In this document: positions 1 to 10,600 of the stretch, piece after piece
Layout of the letters: each line of letters starts with the position of its first letter
Numbering within the stretch: position 1 is the first letter of the stretch
Source of the DNA: JAEULH01 sp963789785
GTDB taxonomy: Bacteria; Pseudomonadota; Alphaproteobacteria; Rhodospirillales; Defluviicoccaceae
Direction of reading: 5' to 3'
NCBI GenBank assembly: GCA_963789785.1
Contig: CAWBNC010000044.1
Location: 124,001 to 188,000 of the forward strand
Length of the DNA: 64,000 nt
Notes under the pieces: generated by a model
Told to the model about the DNA's origin: nothing
Database searches by the model: none
The model's input: the letters and a program-made list of their open reading frames with translations, nothing else
Program-made: the position numbers and the translations under genes

Positions 1-2355
1 CCCGAAGCTGACCCCATGTATCGCCCCGGCCGGCTCGACTGCGGGCGTTTCGCCATCGCCGCTTTCCGCTGCGGCAACGTCGTCATCGGCCTGCAGCCGG
101 CGCGCGGCTACAACATCGACCCGGCCGCCAGCTACCACGATCCCGACCTGCCGCCGCCGCACGGCTACCTCGCCTTCTATGCCTGGCTCCGCGACGGCTT
201 CCGCGCCGATGCCGTCGTGCACATGGGTAAGCACGGCAACCTGGAATGGCTGCCGGGCAAGAGCCTGGCGCTTTCGGCCGAATGCCTGCCCGAGGCCGCG
301 CTGGGGCCGCTGCCCCACCTCTACCCCTTCATCGTCAACGATCCGGGCGAAGGCACTCAGGCGAAGCGCCGGGCGCAGGCGGTGATCGTCGATCACCTCA
401 CTCCGCCGATGACACGGGCCGAGAGCTACGGGCCGCTGCGCGATCTCGAACAGCTCGTCGACGAGTACTACGAGGCGGCCGGCGTCGATCCGCGGCGGCT
501 GCGTGTTCTGGCCGAGGACATCCTCTCGCTGTGCCGGGCGACGGGTCTCGACGCGGACTGCGGCATGGCCGTGGATGAGGAGCGCGACTCGGCGCTGGGC
601 AAGCTCGACGCCTACCTCTGCGAGCTCAAGGAGATGCAGATCCGCGACGGCCTGCACGTCTTCGGCCGATCGCCCGACGGCGCGCAGCTTCGCGATCTTC
701 TGACGGCGCTGGTGCGGATCCCCCGCGGCGGCGGCAAGGACGGCGAGGCCTCGCTGCACCGGGCGCTGGCCGACGATCTATGGCTGGGCTTCGATCCGCT
801 CGATTGCGATCAGGCGGCGCCGTGGCCCGGGCCGCGACCAGAAGCCCTCGTCGAAGCGGGATCCGATCCGTGGCGGACGACGGGCGACGCGGTGGAACGG
901 CTGGAGGCGCTGGCGGCCGCGCTCATCGCCGGCGAGCGGCGGCCGGAACCGGAGTGGGCGCGCGGGATCGCCGTGCTGGCCGAGGTCGAACAGCGCCTGC
1001 GCCCCGCCGTGGAGGCCTGCGGCGAGGCGGAACTCGTCGGCCTGCTTACCGGCCTCGCCGGGCGGTTCGTCGCCCCGGGACCTTCGGGTGCGCCGACCCG
1101 CGGCAAGCCGGACGTGCTGCCCACGGGCAAGAATTTCTACTCGGTCGACACCCGCACCGTGCCGACGCCGGCGGCCTGGACGCTGGGCTGGAAGTCGGCG
1201 GCGCTCCTGGTCGAGCGTCACGTTCAAGAGCACGGCGCCTGGCCGCGGACGCTGGCTCTGACCGCGTGGGGCACCAGCAACATGCGCACCGGCGGCGACG
1301 ACATCGCGCAAGCGCTGGCCCTGCTTGGCGTCCGCCCGACGTGGGACAGCGCCTCGCGGCGGGTAACCGGTTTCGAGATCCTCTCTGCGGGCGTGCTCGA
1401 CCGCCCGCGGGTCGATGTGACCCTGCGCGTCTCGGGCTTCTTTCGCGACGCCTTTCCCGGACTGATCGCGCTGTTCGACTCTGCCGCGCGCGCCGTTGCC
1501 GCGCTCGACGAGGCCGAGGACGCCAATCCGCTCGCGGCAAAGGTTCGCTCCGAGACGGCCCGGCTGATGGACGAAGGCGCGGCCGCGGAGGACGCGGCGA
1601 GGTTGGCCGGAGCCCGCGTGTTCGGCTCGAAGCCGGGGGCCTACGGCGCCGGCCTGCAGGCGCTGATCGACGAGCGCGGCTGGCAGAGCGACGCCGACCT
1701 TGCTCAAGCCTATCTCGCCTGGGGCGGCTATGCCTACGGTGCCGGCCTCGATGGGCGAGCGGCGCTGCACCAGTTCGCCCGCCGCCTCGGCGACGTCGAG
1801 GCGGTGGTCCAGAACCAGGACAACCGCGAGCACGATATCCTCGACTCCGACGACTATTACCAATTCGAGGGCGGGCTGGCGGCGAGCGTACGGGTGCTCT
1901 CCGGTGCGCAGCCGGCGATCTACCATGCCGACCATTCCCGCCCGGAGCAGCCACGGGTCCGCACCCTGTCCGAAGAGATCGCCCGGGTCGTGCGCGCACG
2001 CGTGGTCAACCCAAAGTGGATCCAAGGCGTCATGCGCCACGGCTACAAGGGCGCCTTCGAGATGGCCGCCACCGTCGATTACCTGTTCGCCTTCGCCGCA
2101 ACGACCCACTGCGTCGAGGACCATCATTTCGATGCGGTCTTCCAGGCCTACCTGGACGACGATCAGGTCCGAGACTTCATCGCCGCCAACAATCCGGCGG
2201 CGCTGCGCGAGATGAGCGAACGGCTGATCGAGGCGATGGACCGGGGCCTGTGGCGGCCGCGCCTCAACGGCGCCCACCAGGTTCTGAAGAGGCTGGCGAC
2301 GCCGGGAGCGGCCGCGAACGGGGATGGCGCCGGCGCAACTCCAGCCGGGGAATAA
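1..2355 (+). CDS. cobN: Cobaltochelatase subunit CobN, 3' part
   Basis: This is the C-terminal ~784 residues of the large subunit of the aerobic cobaltochelatase. With CobS and CobT it inserts Co2+ into hydrogenobyrinic acid a,c-diamide at the cost of ATP. The frame is already open at base 1, so the gene begins outside the window; the first in-frame ATG at 16 is not the real start. Family-typical stretches include HMGKHGNLEWLPGK near residue 75, NFYSVDTRTVPTPAAW near 375, TWGTSNMRTGGDD-like wording (here AWGTSNMRTGGDD) near 420, and a C-terminal HGYKGAFEMAATVDY block. No frameshift is seen over 2.3 kb, unlike most long genes here. It ends 16 bp before cobO, so the two are probably cotranscribed. 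Confidence 0.96.
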   Translation, partial: PEADPMYRPGRLDCGRFAIAAFRCGNVVIGLQPARGYNIDPAASYHDPDLPPPHGYLAFYAWLRDGFRADAVVHMGKHGNLEWLPGKSLALSAECLPEAALGPLPHLYPFIVNDPGEGTQAKRRAQAVIVDHLTPPMTRAESYGPLRDLEQLVDEYYEAAGVDPRRLRVLAEDILSLCRATGLDADCGMAVDEERDSALGKLDAYLCELKEMQIRDGLHVFGRSPDGAQLRDLLTALVRIPRGGGKDGEASLHRALADDLWLGFDPLDCDQAAPWPGPRPEALVEAGSDPWRTTGDAVERLEALAAALIAGERRPEPEWARGIAVLAEVEQRLRPAVEACGEAELVGLLTGLAGRFVAPGPSGAPTRGKPDVLPTGKNFYSVDTRTVPTPAAWTLGWKSAALLVERHVQEHGAWPRTLALTAWGTSNMRTGGDDIAQALALLGVRPTWDSASRRVTGFEILSAGVLDRPRVDVTLRVSGFFRDAFPGLIALFDSAARAVAALDEAEDANPLAAKVRSETARLMDEGAAAEDAARLAGARVFGSKPGAYGAGLQALIDERGWQSDADLAQAYLAWGGYAYGAGLDGRAALHQFARRLGDVEAVVQNQDNREHDILDSDDYYQFEGGLAASVRVLSGAQPAIYHADHSRPEQPRVRTLSEEIARVVRARVVNPKWIQGVMRHGYKGAFEMAATVDYLFAFAATTHCVEDHHFDAVFQAYLDDDQVRDFIAANNPAALREMSERLIEAMDRGLWRPRLNGAHQVLKRLATPGAAANGDGAGATPAGE

Positions 2356-2371
2356 CGCGAGGGAGAGAGCC

Positions 2372-2983
2372 ATGAGCAGCGAAGAGGAGCTCGACCGCCG
2401 CCACGCCGAGAAGATGGCCAAGAAGAAGGCCGCGCGCGACAAGATCGTGGCGAGCAAGACCGAGGAGCGCGGCCTGCTCATGGTCCACACGGGCAAGGGC
2501 AAGGGCAAAACGACGGCGGCGATGGGCCTGGCGATGCGCTGCATCGGCCACGGCTTCAAGGTCGGCATCGTCCAGTTCGTCAAGGGCGCCTGGCACACCG
2601 GCGAGCGCGATATCCTCGCTCGCTTCCCCGACCTTTGCGTGATCCGGGCCATGGGCGAGGGCTTCACCTGGGACACCCAGGACCGTCAGCGCGACATCGC
2701 CGCCGCCCGCCAGGCCTGGGAGACGGCGAAGGCGATGATCGCCGATTCGAGCTATCGCATGGTCATCCTCGACGAACTCAACATCGTCCTGCGCTACGGC
2801 TATCTCGAACTCGACGAAATTCTGGCGACGCTGACCGCACGGCCGCGGGATCTTCACGTCGTCGTAACCGGGCGCAACGCCAAGGAAGAGCTGATCGAGG
2901 CCGCCGATCTGGTGACCGAAATGACCATGATCAAGCACCCGTTCCGCTCCGGGGTGAAGGCCCAGACGGGCGTCGAATTTTGA
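2372..2983 (+). CDS. cobO: Corrinoid adenosyltransferase
   Basis: CobO/BtuR-type ATP:corrinoid adenosyltransferase, 203 aa. It transfers the 5'-deoxyadenosyl group of ATP to cob(I)yrinic acid a,c-diamide. The P-loop HTGKGKGKTTAA lies near residue 33, and the family blocks GFKVGIVQFVKGAW, LDELNIVLRYGYL and VVTGRNAKEELIEAADLVTEM follow, ending in HPFRSGVKAQTGVEF, which is the usual C-terminus. I chose ATG 2372 because a GGGAGAGAG Shine-Dalgarno lies just upstream and the family usually starts with a charged N-terminal segment like this one. It sits immediately after cobN in the same direction, consistent with a cob operon. The frame is intact. Confidence 0.97.
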   Translation: MSSEEELDRRHAEKMAKKKAARDKIVASKTEERGLLMVHTGKGKGKTTAAMGLAMRCIGHGFKVGIVQFVKGAWHTGERDILARFPDLCVIRAMGEGFTWDTQDRQRDIAAARQAWETAKAMIADSSYRMVILDELNIVLRYGYLELDEILATLTARPRDLHVVVTGRNAKEELIEAADLVTEMTMIKHPFRSGVKAQTGVEF

Positions 2984-3040
2984 TCCTTGCGCCTCCGCGG
3001 GCCGCGTGATTCCCTCGCCGCAACCGGAGGTTCAGTGCTC

Positions 3041-3730
3041 ATGCGCTTGCTGTCGAAATTTACCTTTTTCGTTGGCCTGCTCGCCACGCTCGGCGCCTGT
3101 TCGCGCACCTGGGACGCGCGCACCGAGGCCGGCAGCCTGACCGACGCCTCGCGCTGGGCGGTGGAACGGCTGAAGAACCAGAACGACGACATGGCGAAGC
3201 TGTTCCGCGAGAATCTGCGCACCGCCCGCGGCATCGCTATTTTCCCGGCCGTAACCAAAGGCGCGTTCATCGTCGGCGCCCAGGGCGGCTCCGGTGTCGT
3301 GCTTGCGCGCGATAACGAGGGGACTTGGAGCTATCCGGCCTTCTACAACCTCGCCTCCGGCAGCTTCGGCCTTCAGGCCGGGTTCCAGTCGGCCGAGGTG
3401 GTGCTGATCCTGCGCAGCGACCGCGCGGTCCAGGCGGTCATCCGAAATCAGGGCAAGTTCGGCGGCGACCTGCAGTTCGCCCTTGGCGAAATCGGCGGCG
3501 GTATCAGCGCAGCCACGACGACCGCGCTCGGCGCCGATATCGTCGGCTTCTCCAACGTCTCCGGGCTTTTCGCCGGGATGAGCCTGGAAGGCGCCGGGAT
3601 TATCCGCCGCAACGATCTCAACAAAGCCTTTTACGGGCGCAACGTAGCGCCGGAGGCGATCGTGCTTCGGCGCGAGGTTTCCAATCCCGAGGCGGAGCCC
3701 CTGAGGCAGACGCTTGCCGCCGGGAGCTGA
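3041..3730 (+). CDS. SYLF-domain (YSC84-like) lipoprotein
   Basis: A 229-aa lipoprotein whose signal ends in a lipobox-like LLATLGAC at about residue 20, so it is probably anchored in the periplasmic face of a membrane. The rest matches the SYLF/YSC84 lipid-binding family: a segment reading ARGIAIFPAVTKGAFIVGAQ, then GSGVVLARD, a W-SYPAFY element, GLQAGFQSAEVVLILRS, and a C-terminal GLFAGMSLEGAGIIRRND. The start at ATG 3041 has a GGAGG site ten bases upstream; an upstream alternative near 2987 would bury the signal peptide. It lies between cobO and cobQ, but nothing in the family links it to B12, so it may simply ride in the operon. Function unknown. Confidence 0.85.
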   Translation: MRLLSKFTFFVGLLATLGACSRTWDARTEAGSLTDASRWAVERLKNQNDDMAKLFRENLRTARGIAIFPAVTKGAFIVGAQGGSGVVLARDNEGTWSYPAFYNLASGSFGLQAGFQSAEVVLILRSDRAVQAVIRNQGKFGGDLQFALGEIGGGISAATTTALGADIVGFSNVSGLFAGMSLEGAGIIRRNDLNKAFYGRNVAPEAIVLRREVSNPEAEPLRQTLAAGS

Positions 3731-3764
3731 GCGGCCGAGATCCGATCACCGACCCCGGGCGCTG

Positions 3765-5227
3765 ATGCTGCAGGGCACGGGGTCGGACGTCGGCAAGTCG
3801 CTGCTCTGCGCCGGGCTGTGCCGCGCCTTCCACCGCCGCGGTCTGGCGGTGCGCCCGTTCAAGCCGCAGAACATGTCGAACAACGCCGCCGTGACCGTCG
3901 ACGGCGGCGAGATCGGCCGGGCCCAGGCGCTGCAGGCAAGGGCCTGCGGACTGGCGCCGGTAACCGACATGAACCCGGTGCTGCTCAAGCCGCAGACGGA
4001 CGTCGGCGCCCAGGTCGTGGTCCAGGGCCGGGTGCTGACCACCGCGCGCGCGCGCGACTACCAGCGGCTCAAGCCGACCCTGCTGGCTAGGGTGCGCGAG
4101 AGCTTCGCCCGGCTGGCCGCGGGCGCCGACCTCGTTCTTGTCGAGGGCGCGGGCAGTCCGGCCGAGGTCAACCTGCGCGCCGGCGACATCGCCAACATGG
4201 GCTTTGCCGCGGCCGTGGATGTGCCGGTCGTGCTGGTCGGCGACATCGACCGCGGCGGCGTCATCGCCAGCATCGTCGGCACCTGCAGCCTGCTGGACGA
4301 CGCCGACCGCGCGCGCCTCGCGGGCTTCATCATCAACAAGTTCCGCGGCGACGTGAGCCTGTTCGACCAGGGGCTGGCGATCATTGCCGCCCGCACCGGG
4401 CTGCGCAGCTACGGCGTCGTTCCCTGGTTCGCGCCGGCGCGACGTCTGCCCGCCGAGGACGCGGTCGCGCTGGAGCGTCCCGCGCCGCCCACCGAGCGCA
4501 CGCGCGCGGATCCTTATCGCGGTGCCGCTCTTGCCAACGGATCGCCAACTTCGACGATCTCGATCCGCTGATCGCCGAGCCCGACGTCGAGGTCCGCTTC
4601 ATCCATCCGGGCACGGCCATTCCCGGCGACACGGACGCGATCGTGTTGCCGGGTTCGAAGGCCACCATCGCCGACCTAGCCTTCCTCCGCGCCGAGGGCT
4701 GGGACATCGACCTCAGCGCCCACATCCGCCGCGGCGGGCTGGTCATCGGGCTGTGCGGCGGCTACCAGATGCTGGGCACCGTCGTGCGCGATCCGCATGG
4801 GATCGAGGGGCCGGCAGGCGATGCGCCGGGCCTCGGCCTGCTCGATATGGAAACCGAGCTTGCCGGCGAAAAGTCGCTGGTCGAAGCCCAGGGTCGCGAC
4901 CTGACTACCGGCGAGGCCGTGCACGGCTACGAGATGCACATGGGCCGGACAACGGGCCGCGGTCTGGTGCGGCCGATGCTGCGCTTCGATGGGCGAAGCG
5001 ACGGCTGCATTTCGCCCGACGGTCGCGTGTTCGGCTGCTATCTTCACGGCCTCTTTGCCGCCGACGGCTTCCGCCGGGCCTTCCTCCGCCGGCTGCGCGC
5101 GAGGGAAGTCAGCACTCTCGCCTATGAGACTGGGATCGAAGACGTGCTCGACGCGCTGGCCGACCACCTCGCGGAGCACCTCGATCTCGACGGCCTCCTC
5201 GCCGCCGCGACGACGATCGCGGTGTAG
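3765..5227 (+). CDS. cobQ: Cobyric acid synthase (two apparent frameshifts)
   Basis: Glutamine-dependent amidotransferase that amidates adenosylcobyrinic acid a,c-diamide at positions b, d, e and g. The N-terminal ATPase part has LMLQGTGSDVGKS and RPFKPQNMSNNAAVT; the C-terminal glutaminase part has LCGGYQMLG with the catalytic Cys and a late CYLHGLF. The reading frame changes near 4480-4500 and again near 4535: the phrases ARARILIAVPLLP and IANFDDLDPLIAEPDVEV lie in two successive frames, each one base further. Each change fits a single inserted base, as elsewhere in this window, so I treat the gene as intact. Start ATG 3765 gives the usual short N-terminus. Cotranscription with cobN and cobO is likely. 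Confidence 0.92.
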
Positions 5228-5249
5228 GGGGAAAGATCCTGCATCGGCC

Positions 5250-5906
5250 TCACGGGTTGTCGTAGCGCGGTTGCGACCACGGCTCGTCGGCCGCCGCGTC
5301 GCACCAGGCGGCGACGATGGGCCAGGCGAGGACGGCGTCGGCGTAGGCGCGCGATACCGGATCGAGATCGACCCCGTAGGTCCGGAAGCGGGTCACGACC
5401 GGCGCGAACATCGCATCGGCGGCGGAGAACGCGCCGAACAGAAACGCACCGCCTGCCCCGAAGCGACCTCGGCAGTCGCGCCAGATGGCCTCGATCCGCT
5501 CGATGTCGCCCTCAACGCCCTCCGCGCGGTCGCGACCCGGGAACGTGGCGCGGATGTTCATCGGCATGTGGGTGCGCAGCGGCTGGAACCCGGCGTGCAT
5601 CTCGGCCGCGACGGCTCGGGCGACGGCGCGCGCCTCCGTTGGCGCCGGCCACAGCCCCGCCTGCGGAAAGCGCTCGGCGAGGTACTCGATGATCGCGAGC
5701 GAATCCCAGACCGTAAGCGCGCCATCGCGCAGGACCGGCACCTTGCCCGACGGCGAATGCGCGGCAATGTCTGCCGCGGTCTCGGGCCGGTTGAGCGGCA
5801 CGACAATCTCCTCGAAAGCCGCGCCGGCTTGCGCCAGAGCCAACCACGGGCGCATCGACCACGACGAGTAGTTCTTGTTGCCGATAATGAGGGTGATTGC
5901 GCTCAT
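5250..5906 (-). CDS. Glutathione S-transferase family protein
   Basis: A 218-aa cytosolic protein of the GST fold. The thioredoxin-like N-terminal half begins ITLIIGNKNYSSWSMRPWLAL, where the SSWS serines occupy the catalytic position of this bacterial subgroup, followed by SGKVPVLRDG (cis-Pro loop) and VWDSLAIIEYLAERFP, the glutathione gamma-glutamyl contact region. The C-terminal half is helical with FLFGAFSAADAMFAPV. The frame is intact. It is convergent with cobQ and lies just downstream of cobD on the minus strand, 16 bp away. The substrate cannot be inferred. The NYSSWSMRPW start is typical of a common proteobacterial GST clade of unknown role. Confidence 0.9.
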   Translation of the reverse strand: MSAITLIIGNKNYSSWSMRPWLALAQAGAAFEEIVVPLNRPETAADIAAHSPSGKVPVLRDGALTVWDSLAIIEYLAERFPQAGLWPAPTEARAVARAVAAEMHAGFQPLRTHMPMNIRATFPGRDRAEGVEGDIERIEAIWRDCRGRFGAGGAFLFGAFSAADAMFAPVVTRFRTYGVDLDPVSRAYADAVLAWPIVAAWCDAAADEPWSQPRYDNP

Positions 5907-5922
5907 GGCATGTCCTTTATAC

Positions 5923-6922
5923 TCAGATCACGAGAGTTACCGTGGCCAAGGTGGCAACCAGGCCGGCGTTCAGCACGCAGGCCGTTACATAAAGGCGTAG
6001 CATCCGATCGATATCATCGGCGGTCGCCTCGGCATGGCCGTCGCCGAGCCAGGGTGCGTCGATTGCCCTCTCCTCGTAGCACCGGGGTCCGCCGAGACGC
6101 AACGAGAGCCCGCCGGCGGCGGCGGCCTCGGGCCAGCCGGCGTTGGGCGAGCGGTGCTTGCCGGCATCGCGAACCATCGTCCTCCACGCCGAGTTTCCGC
6201 CGCCCGGCGCCATGACCGTAGCCGCTGCGACAATCAGCAGTCCGGACAGACGCGCCGGCACGAGGTTGAGGAGATCGTCGAGCCGGGCGGCGCCCCATCC
6301 AAACGAGCGATAGTGCGGGATCATGTGGCCGATCATGCTGTCCAGCGTGTTGGCGGCCTTGTAGACGAGCAGGCCGGGAAGGCCGAAAAGCACGGTCCAG
6401 AACACGGGCGCGACAACGCCGTCGCTGAAGTTTTCGGCGCAGGAACTCGATGGCGGCGCGGGCGACGCCGGCTGCGTCGAGGCTGGCAACATCGCGGCCG
6501 ACGATCTGCCCGACCGCGACCCGGCCGGCCGCAAGCCCGCCCGTTCGCAGGGCGTGGGCGACGGCTCGGACATGGGCGAACAGGCTGCGGCCTGCAAGCA
6601 GCGAGACGACGAGGGCGAGCTCGACGACGACCAACGGGGGGAAGGCGCGTGACAGCGCGGTGACGATCCAGCCCATTGCACCGCACACCAAGCAGACAAC
6701 GACGACGGTGAGCACGCCCAGCGCCCGGCGGCGTCCTTCGCCGGCATCTTCGCGATTAAGCGCCCGGTCGAGCCGGTCGATGAGCCGCCCGATCAGGCGG
6801 ACGGGATGCGGCACGACGCCGAGAAAGCCGGGCCGGCCGCCGATCATGGCGTCGAGAATGAGGGCCGCGAGCAGCAGGAGAAGCGGCGGAACGGTGGCTG
6901 CAGCGGATCCCGGCATCAGCAT
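5923..6922 (-). CDS. cobD: Adenosylcobinamide-phosphate synthase CobD/CbiB (one frameshift)
   Basis: Inner-membrane enzyme attaching the aminopropanol arm to adenosylcobyric acid. The start ATG 6922 is followed by a hydrophobic segment and then HPVRLIGRLIDRLDRALNRE, a hallmark of CbiB. The later blocks SCAENFSDGVVAPVFW, YKAANTLDSMIGH and LLNLVPARLSGLLI are also diagnostic. The two halves are in different frames, joined near 6440 where an extra T (coding strand GAGTTCCTGC instead of GAGTCCTGC) breaks the ESCAENF block. That is a single inserted base in a highly conserved motif, so a sequence error is the simplest reading. It points opposite to cobN-O-Q and heads a short minus-strand unit with the GST gene. 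Confidence 0.92.
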
Positions 6923-7092
6923 GGCGCGGACTGTCGGCCGAGATGCGGCCCAGCGTCAACGCCATAGCGTCCCGCGCCAGTCCTGCATCAGTCCGATCGC
7001 GGAGCATAGCGATGAACCGTTCAGCGCGAGCAGAAGCGATGCGAGGGACAATCGTTGCCGGATCCGGTGCTTTCGCCTAACGTGCGAACTTG

Positions 7093-7169
7093 CGGGGAGT
7101 GGCGCAGCCTGGTAGCGCATCTGCTTTGGGAGCAGAGGGTCGCTGGTTCGAATCCAGTCTCCCCGACCA
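7093..7169 (+). tRNA. tRNA-Pro (anticodon UGG)
   Basis: A full 77-nt cloverleaf. The acceptor stem CGGGGAG pairs with CTCCCCG. The D-arm contains GCGCAGCCTGGTAGCGC, and the anticodon stem TCTGC/GCAGA encloses the loop TTTGGGA, giving anticodon TGG (UGG, proline). The T-arm is CTGGTTCGAATCCAG, and CCA is encoded at the end. It is isolated between cobD and an accessory-looking region; an MlaC fragment follows 28 bp downstream on the other strand. Confidence 0.97.
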
Positions 7170-7197
7170 CCACTCCACCAGCCTTCGCGAGCCCCGA

Positions 7198-7407
7198 TCA
7201 GGCGGCGACCGCGCTCTTCAGATCGTCGACCTGGCGCCGCAAGGTCTTCAGCAAGCGGGAGTACCCGCCGTTGGCAACGATCGCGCCAAAATCGGCGCGG
7301 AGGGTTCTGGCCACTGAAACGTCGTCGATGACAACGTCAAGCACCTTGAAGCCATCGAGGGCGCCGATCCGCCAGTCAAGCGCGATCGGCGACCCGCTCG
7401 CCGGGTG
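7198..7407 (-). pseudogene. MlaC/Ttg2D-type remnant (3' end only)
   Basis: Read on the minus strand, about 66 codons form the C-terminus of an ABC-transporter auxiliary protein of the MlaC (toluene-tolerance Ttg2D) family. The stretch runs IALDWRIGALDGFKVLDVVI, DDVSVARTLRADFGAIV, ANGGYSRLLKTLRRQVDDL and ends at a stop at 7198-7200. That is the usual end of MlaC, which binds phospholipid in the periplasm. Going upstream, the frame reaches a stop at 7408-7410 and no other frame continues the family, so the first two thirds are gone. It lies next to tRNA-Pro, which makes a recombination or integration event there plausible. Family assignment is from remembered motifs only. Confidence 0.7.
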
Positions 7408-7510
7408 TTACGCCTGCGGGGTTGTAGGCAGAGAGGCAAACTTGGCGGAGTACTCACACGCTGTAAAAGGTGGACAGCTGGTGCGTTACCGACACGGGGG
7501 TCGGATGCAG

Positions 7511-7540
7511 TTGTCAGGACACACGGGCAACCGCTATACT
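7511..7540 (+). promoter_or_regulatory. Candidate sigma70-type promoter for the FecR/TPR gene
   Basis: TTGTCA at 7511-7516 and TATACT at 7535-7540 are separated by 18 bp. The pair lies about 120 bp upstream of the ATG of the FecR/TPR protein, in an otherwise gene-free stretch from 7408 to 7660 in which I see nothing else. Confidence 0.5.
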
Positions 7541-7660
7541 TTGGGTTTGCAGCGTGCTCGTGCTTGCGAAGCATAACAAAAATGCGAAACGCGGGCCTGC
7601 GCGGGAAATGAGCTCCGGAACGAGCCGTGCGTGTGGGACGCAATTGCTGCGAGGGGGCTT

Positions 7661-10600
7661 ATGCGCGTGCTTCGGCTGGCACTTGTTGCCGGCGCAGCTA
7701 CGCTCTTACCGTTTGCGACGGCGGCCGCCGCGGCAGAGCGGTGCGCGGCGCCGATCGGCAGGGTTGTCTCGGTACAGGGCAGCGTTGATCTTCAGCGCGA
7801 AGCCAGGCACGTCTGGCAGCCTGCCGCGCTCGACCAGGATCTGTGCGTCAACGATCTGATCCGCGTCGGCAACCGCAGTCGCGCCGCCATCGTGCTCCTC
7901 AACGACGGCGTCATCCGGATCGACCAGAATACGAGACTTCGTCTTTCCCGTGTCGAAGCCGAGGCGCCATCTCTGCTCGAGCTGATTTTCGGCAAGCTCT
8001 ATTTCTTTAGCCGACGTTCGCGGGCGCTCAGCGTCAATACGCCTTTCGTCAATGCCGCGGTCGAGGGCACGGAATTTTTCGTCGCCGTCGCAGCCGATCG
8101 AGCTCAAATCACTGTTTTCGAAGGCCGGGTCAGCGCCGCCAACGAGCGCGGACGCCTGACGCTGACGGCAGGGCAGTCGGCGCTGGCGCGCGCCGGTGAA
8201 AAGCCGGTGGGCGTCCTCCTCGTTCAACCGCGCAACGCCGTCCAGTGGGCTGTCTATTATCCGCCCATCCTGTTCACCGGCCATCCTGGCGCTCCCGGCC
8301 AGAAGCCGCCATGGCCGCCGGCGCTGCAGGCGGCGGCCGCGGCCGCCTCACGCGGCGAAACCGAAGCGGCCTTCGCCGCTCTCGACGCCGTCCCAACCGA
8401 TCAGCGCGGCGCCGACTTTCAGGTTCTGGCGGCTTCCCTGCTGCTTTCCGTCGGACGGCTTCGCGAAGCGCAGGCTGCGCTGAAACAAGCTCTCGACATC
8501 GATCCGAAGGCCGCGCGGGCGTATGCGCTGCGTGCGGTGGTCGCCGTGGTCAACGACGCTCCGGCAGCCGCGCTTGCCGACGCCGAGCGAGCGATGAGGC
8601 TGGCGCCGGAGTCCGCCGAAGCCGCGATAGCCCTGTCCTACGCCCTGCAAGCCAATCTCCGGCTCGATGCCGCGCGCGACACCCTGCTGAAGGCGGCGGC
8701 GGATCATCCGGAAAACGCGCTTGCGTGGGCGCGACTGGCCGAACTCTGGCTCGAACTTGGCTATGTGAACCGAGCCGCGCGGGCGATCGACAAGGCAGCC
8801 GCGCTCGCTCCTGATCTCGAAAGGATTCAGACCGTGCGCGGTTTCGTCGCCCTTGCTGGCTTCCGCTATAGCCGCGCGAAGGATGCGTTCCGAAAGGCCG
8901 TGTCGCTGGACAGCGCCAGCCCGCTGGCGCGGTTCGGCCTGGGTCTCGCCACCATCCGAGCCGGCGATCTCGGCCGCGGCCGCAACGACATCGAGGTCGC
9001 CGCCGGGCTCGATCCGAACCGGTCGCTGCTGCGCTCATACCTGGGCAAGGCCTATTTCGCGGAACGACGCGAGGCGCTCGCCAGCGAGCAGTACGCAATC
9101 GCCAAGGATCTTGATCCCCGCGATCCGACGCCCTGGCTCTATGACGCCATCCTCAAACAAAGCGAAAACCGTCCCGTGGAGGCGCTCGACGATCTGGAGC
9201 GCTCGATCAAGCTGAACGACAACCGCGCCGTTTACCGCTCGCGCCTGCTGCTCGATCAGGATCTGGCGTCGCGTCAGGTCGGCGTCGCGAGAATCTACAA
9301 CGACCTCGGCTTCGACGCGCTCGGAGTGACTGAGGCGACGCGCTCGCTGACCCTGGATCCCGGCAACGCTTCGGCCCACCGCTTTCTCGCCGATACCTAT
9401 GCCACGCAGCCGCGTACGGAAATTGCCCAGGTCAGCGAGCTTCTTCAGGCGCAGCTCCTTCAGAACATTAACATCAACCCGGTGCAGCCAAGCCTTGCTG
9501 AGACGCGGCTGAACTTCGCCACCGCTGGCCTGCTCGGCGGCGGCTTCAACGAGTTCTCGCCCGTGTTCGAGCGCAACCAGGTGCGCCTCGATCTGAGCGG
9601 CGTGGTCGGCAACAACCAGACCTACGGCAACGAAGCCGTCGTCTCGGCGATCTACGACGGGCTCTCCCTCAGCGCCGGCCAGTTCCACTACCAGACCAAC
9701 GGCTTTCGCCAGAACAACGACCTCAGCCACGACATCTACAACGTCTTCGCCCAGGCGGCGATCAGCCCGACCTTCAATGTTCAGGCCGAGCTGCGCAGCC
9801 GGCGGACCGAGTCCGGCGACCTCCGGCTGAACTTCGATCCGCGCTCGTTTTCGCCGGATCGGGACCGGGATCTCGATCAGGACACCGCCCGCATCGGCGC
9901 CCGCTACTCGCCGGCCCCCGGCAACGACGTCATCGCGTCGGTGATCTACAGCAATCGCAATGACAAGCTGACGAACACAGGACGCTTTTCGGCGAACCCT
10001 TCACTTTCGACATTGACAGCCGCGCGCAGCAGCGCGGGGTCCAGGGCGAGGCGCAGTGGATCCTGAGCCGGGAGCGCTACAATCTCCGTTCCGGCTTCGG
10101 CGCCTACGACATCGACGTCCGACGGCGCAGCAGCTACGAAAGTGAGATCTTTATCCAGCCGAGACGCGCGACGGACGAGACCATCGAGCAGTACAGCGGC
10201 TACGTCTACAGCGATGTCGTCCTGCCGGCGGACGTTACCTGGACGCTCGGTCTCAGCTATGACACCTACGAGGAAGGCGATACCGACTTCGACCTGATCG
10301 CGCCGAAGTTCGGCGTCCAGTGGGCTGTAACCGACGCGCTGCGCCTGCGCGCCGCGGCGGTGCGGACGCTGAAACCGGCGCTCCTCGCCAACCAGACGAT
10401 CCAGCCTACCCAGGTCGCCGGCTTCAACCAGTTCTTCGACGATCTCAACGGGACCAAGTCCTGGCTCTACGGCGTCGGCCTCGACGTCCGGCTGGCGAAG
10501 CGGCTTTACGGCGGGATCGAGGCGACGCACCGCGATCTGGATGAGTATTTTACGACTTCGACGGGGTCAGCCGATCCACGAACGGCAGAGGAGACCGGCG

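Noticed and set aside
778..2676. 632-codon open frame on the minus strand across cobN and cobO
   Set aside because: It is a mirror of the GC3-rich cob genes, Arg/Gly/Ala rich, with no family pattern; cobN and cobO are certain.
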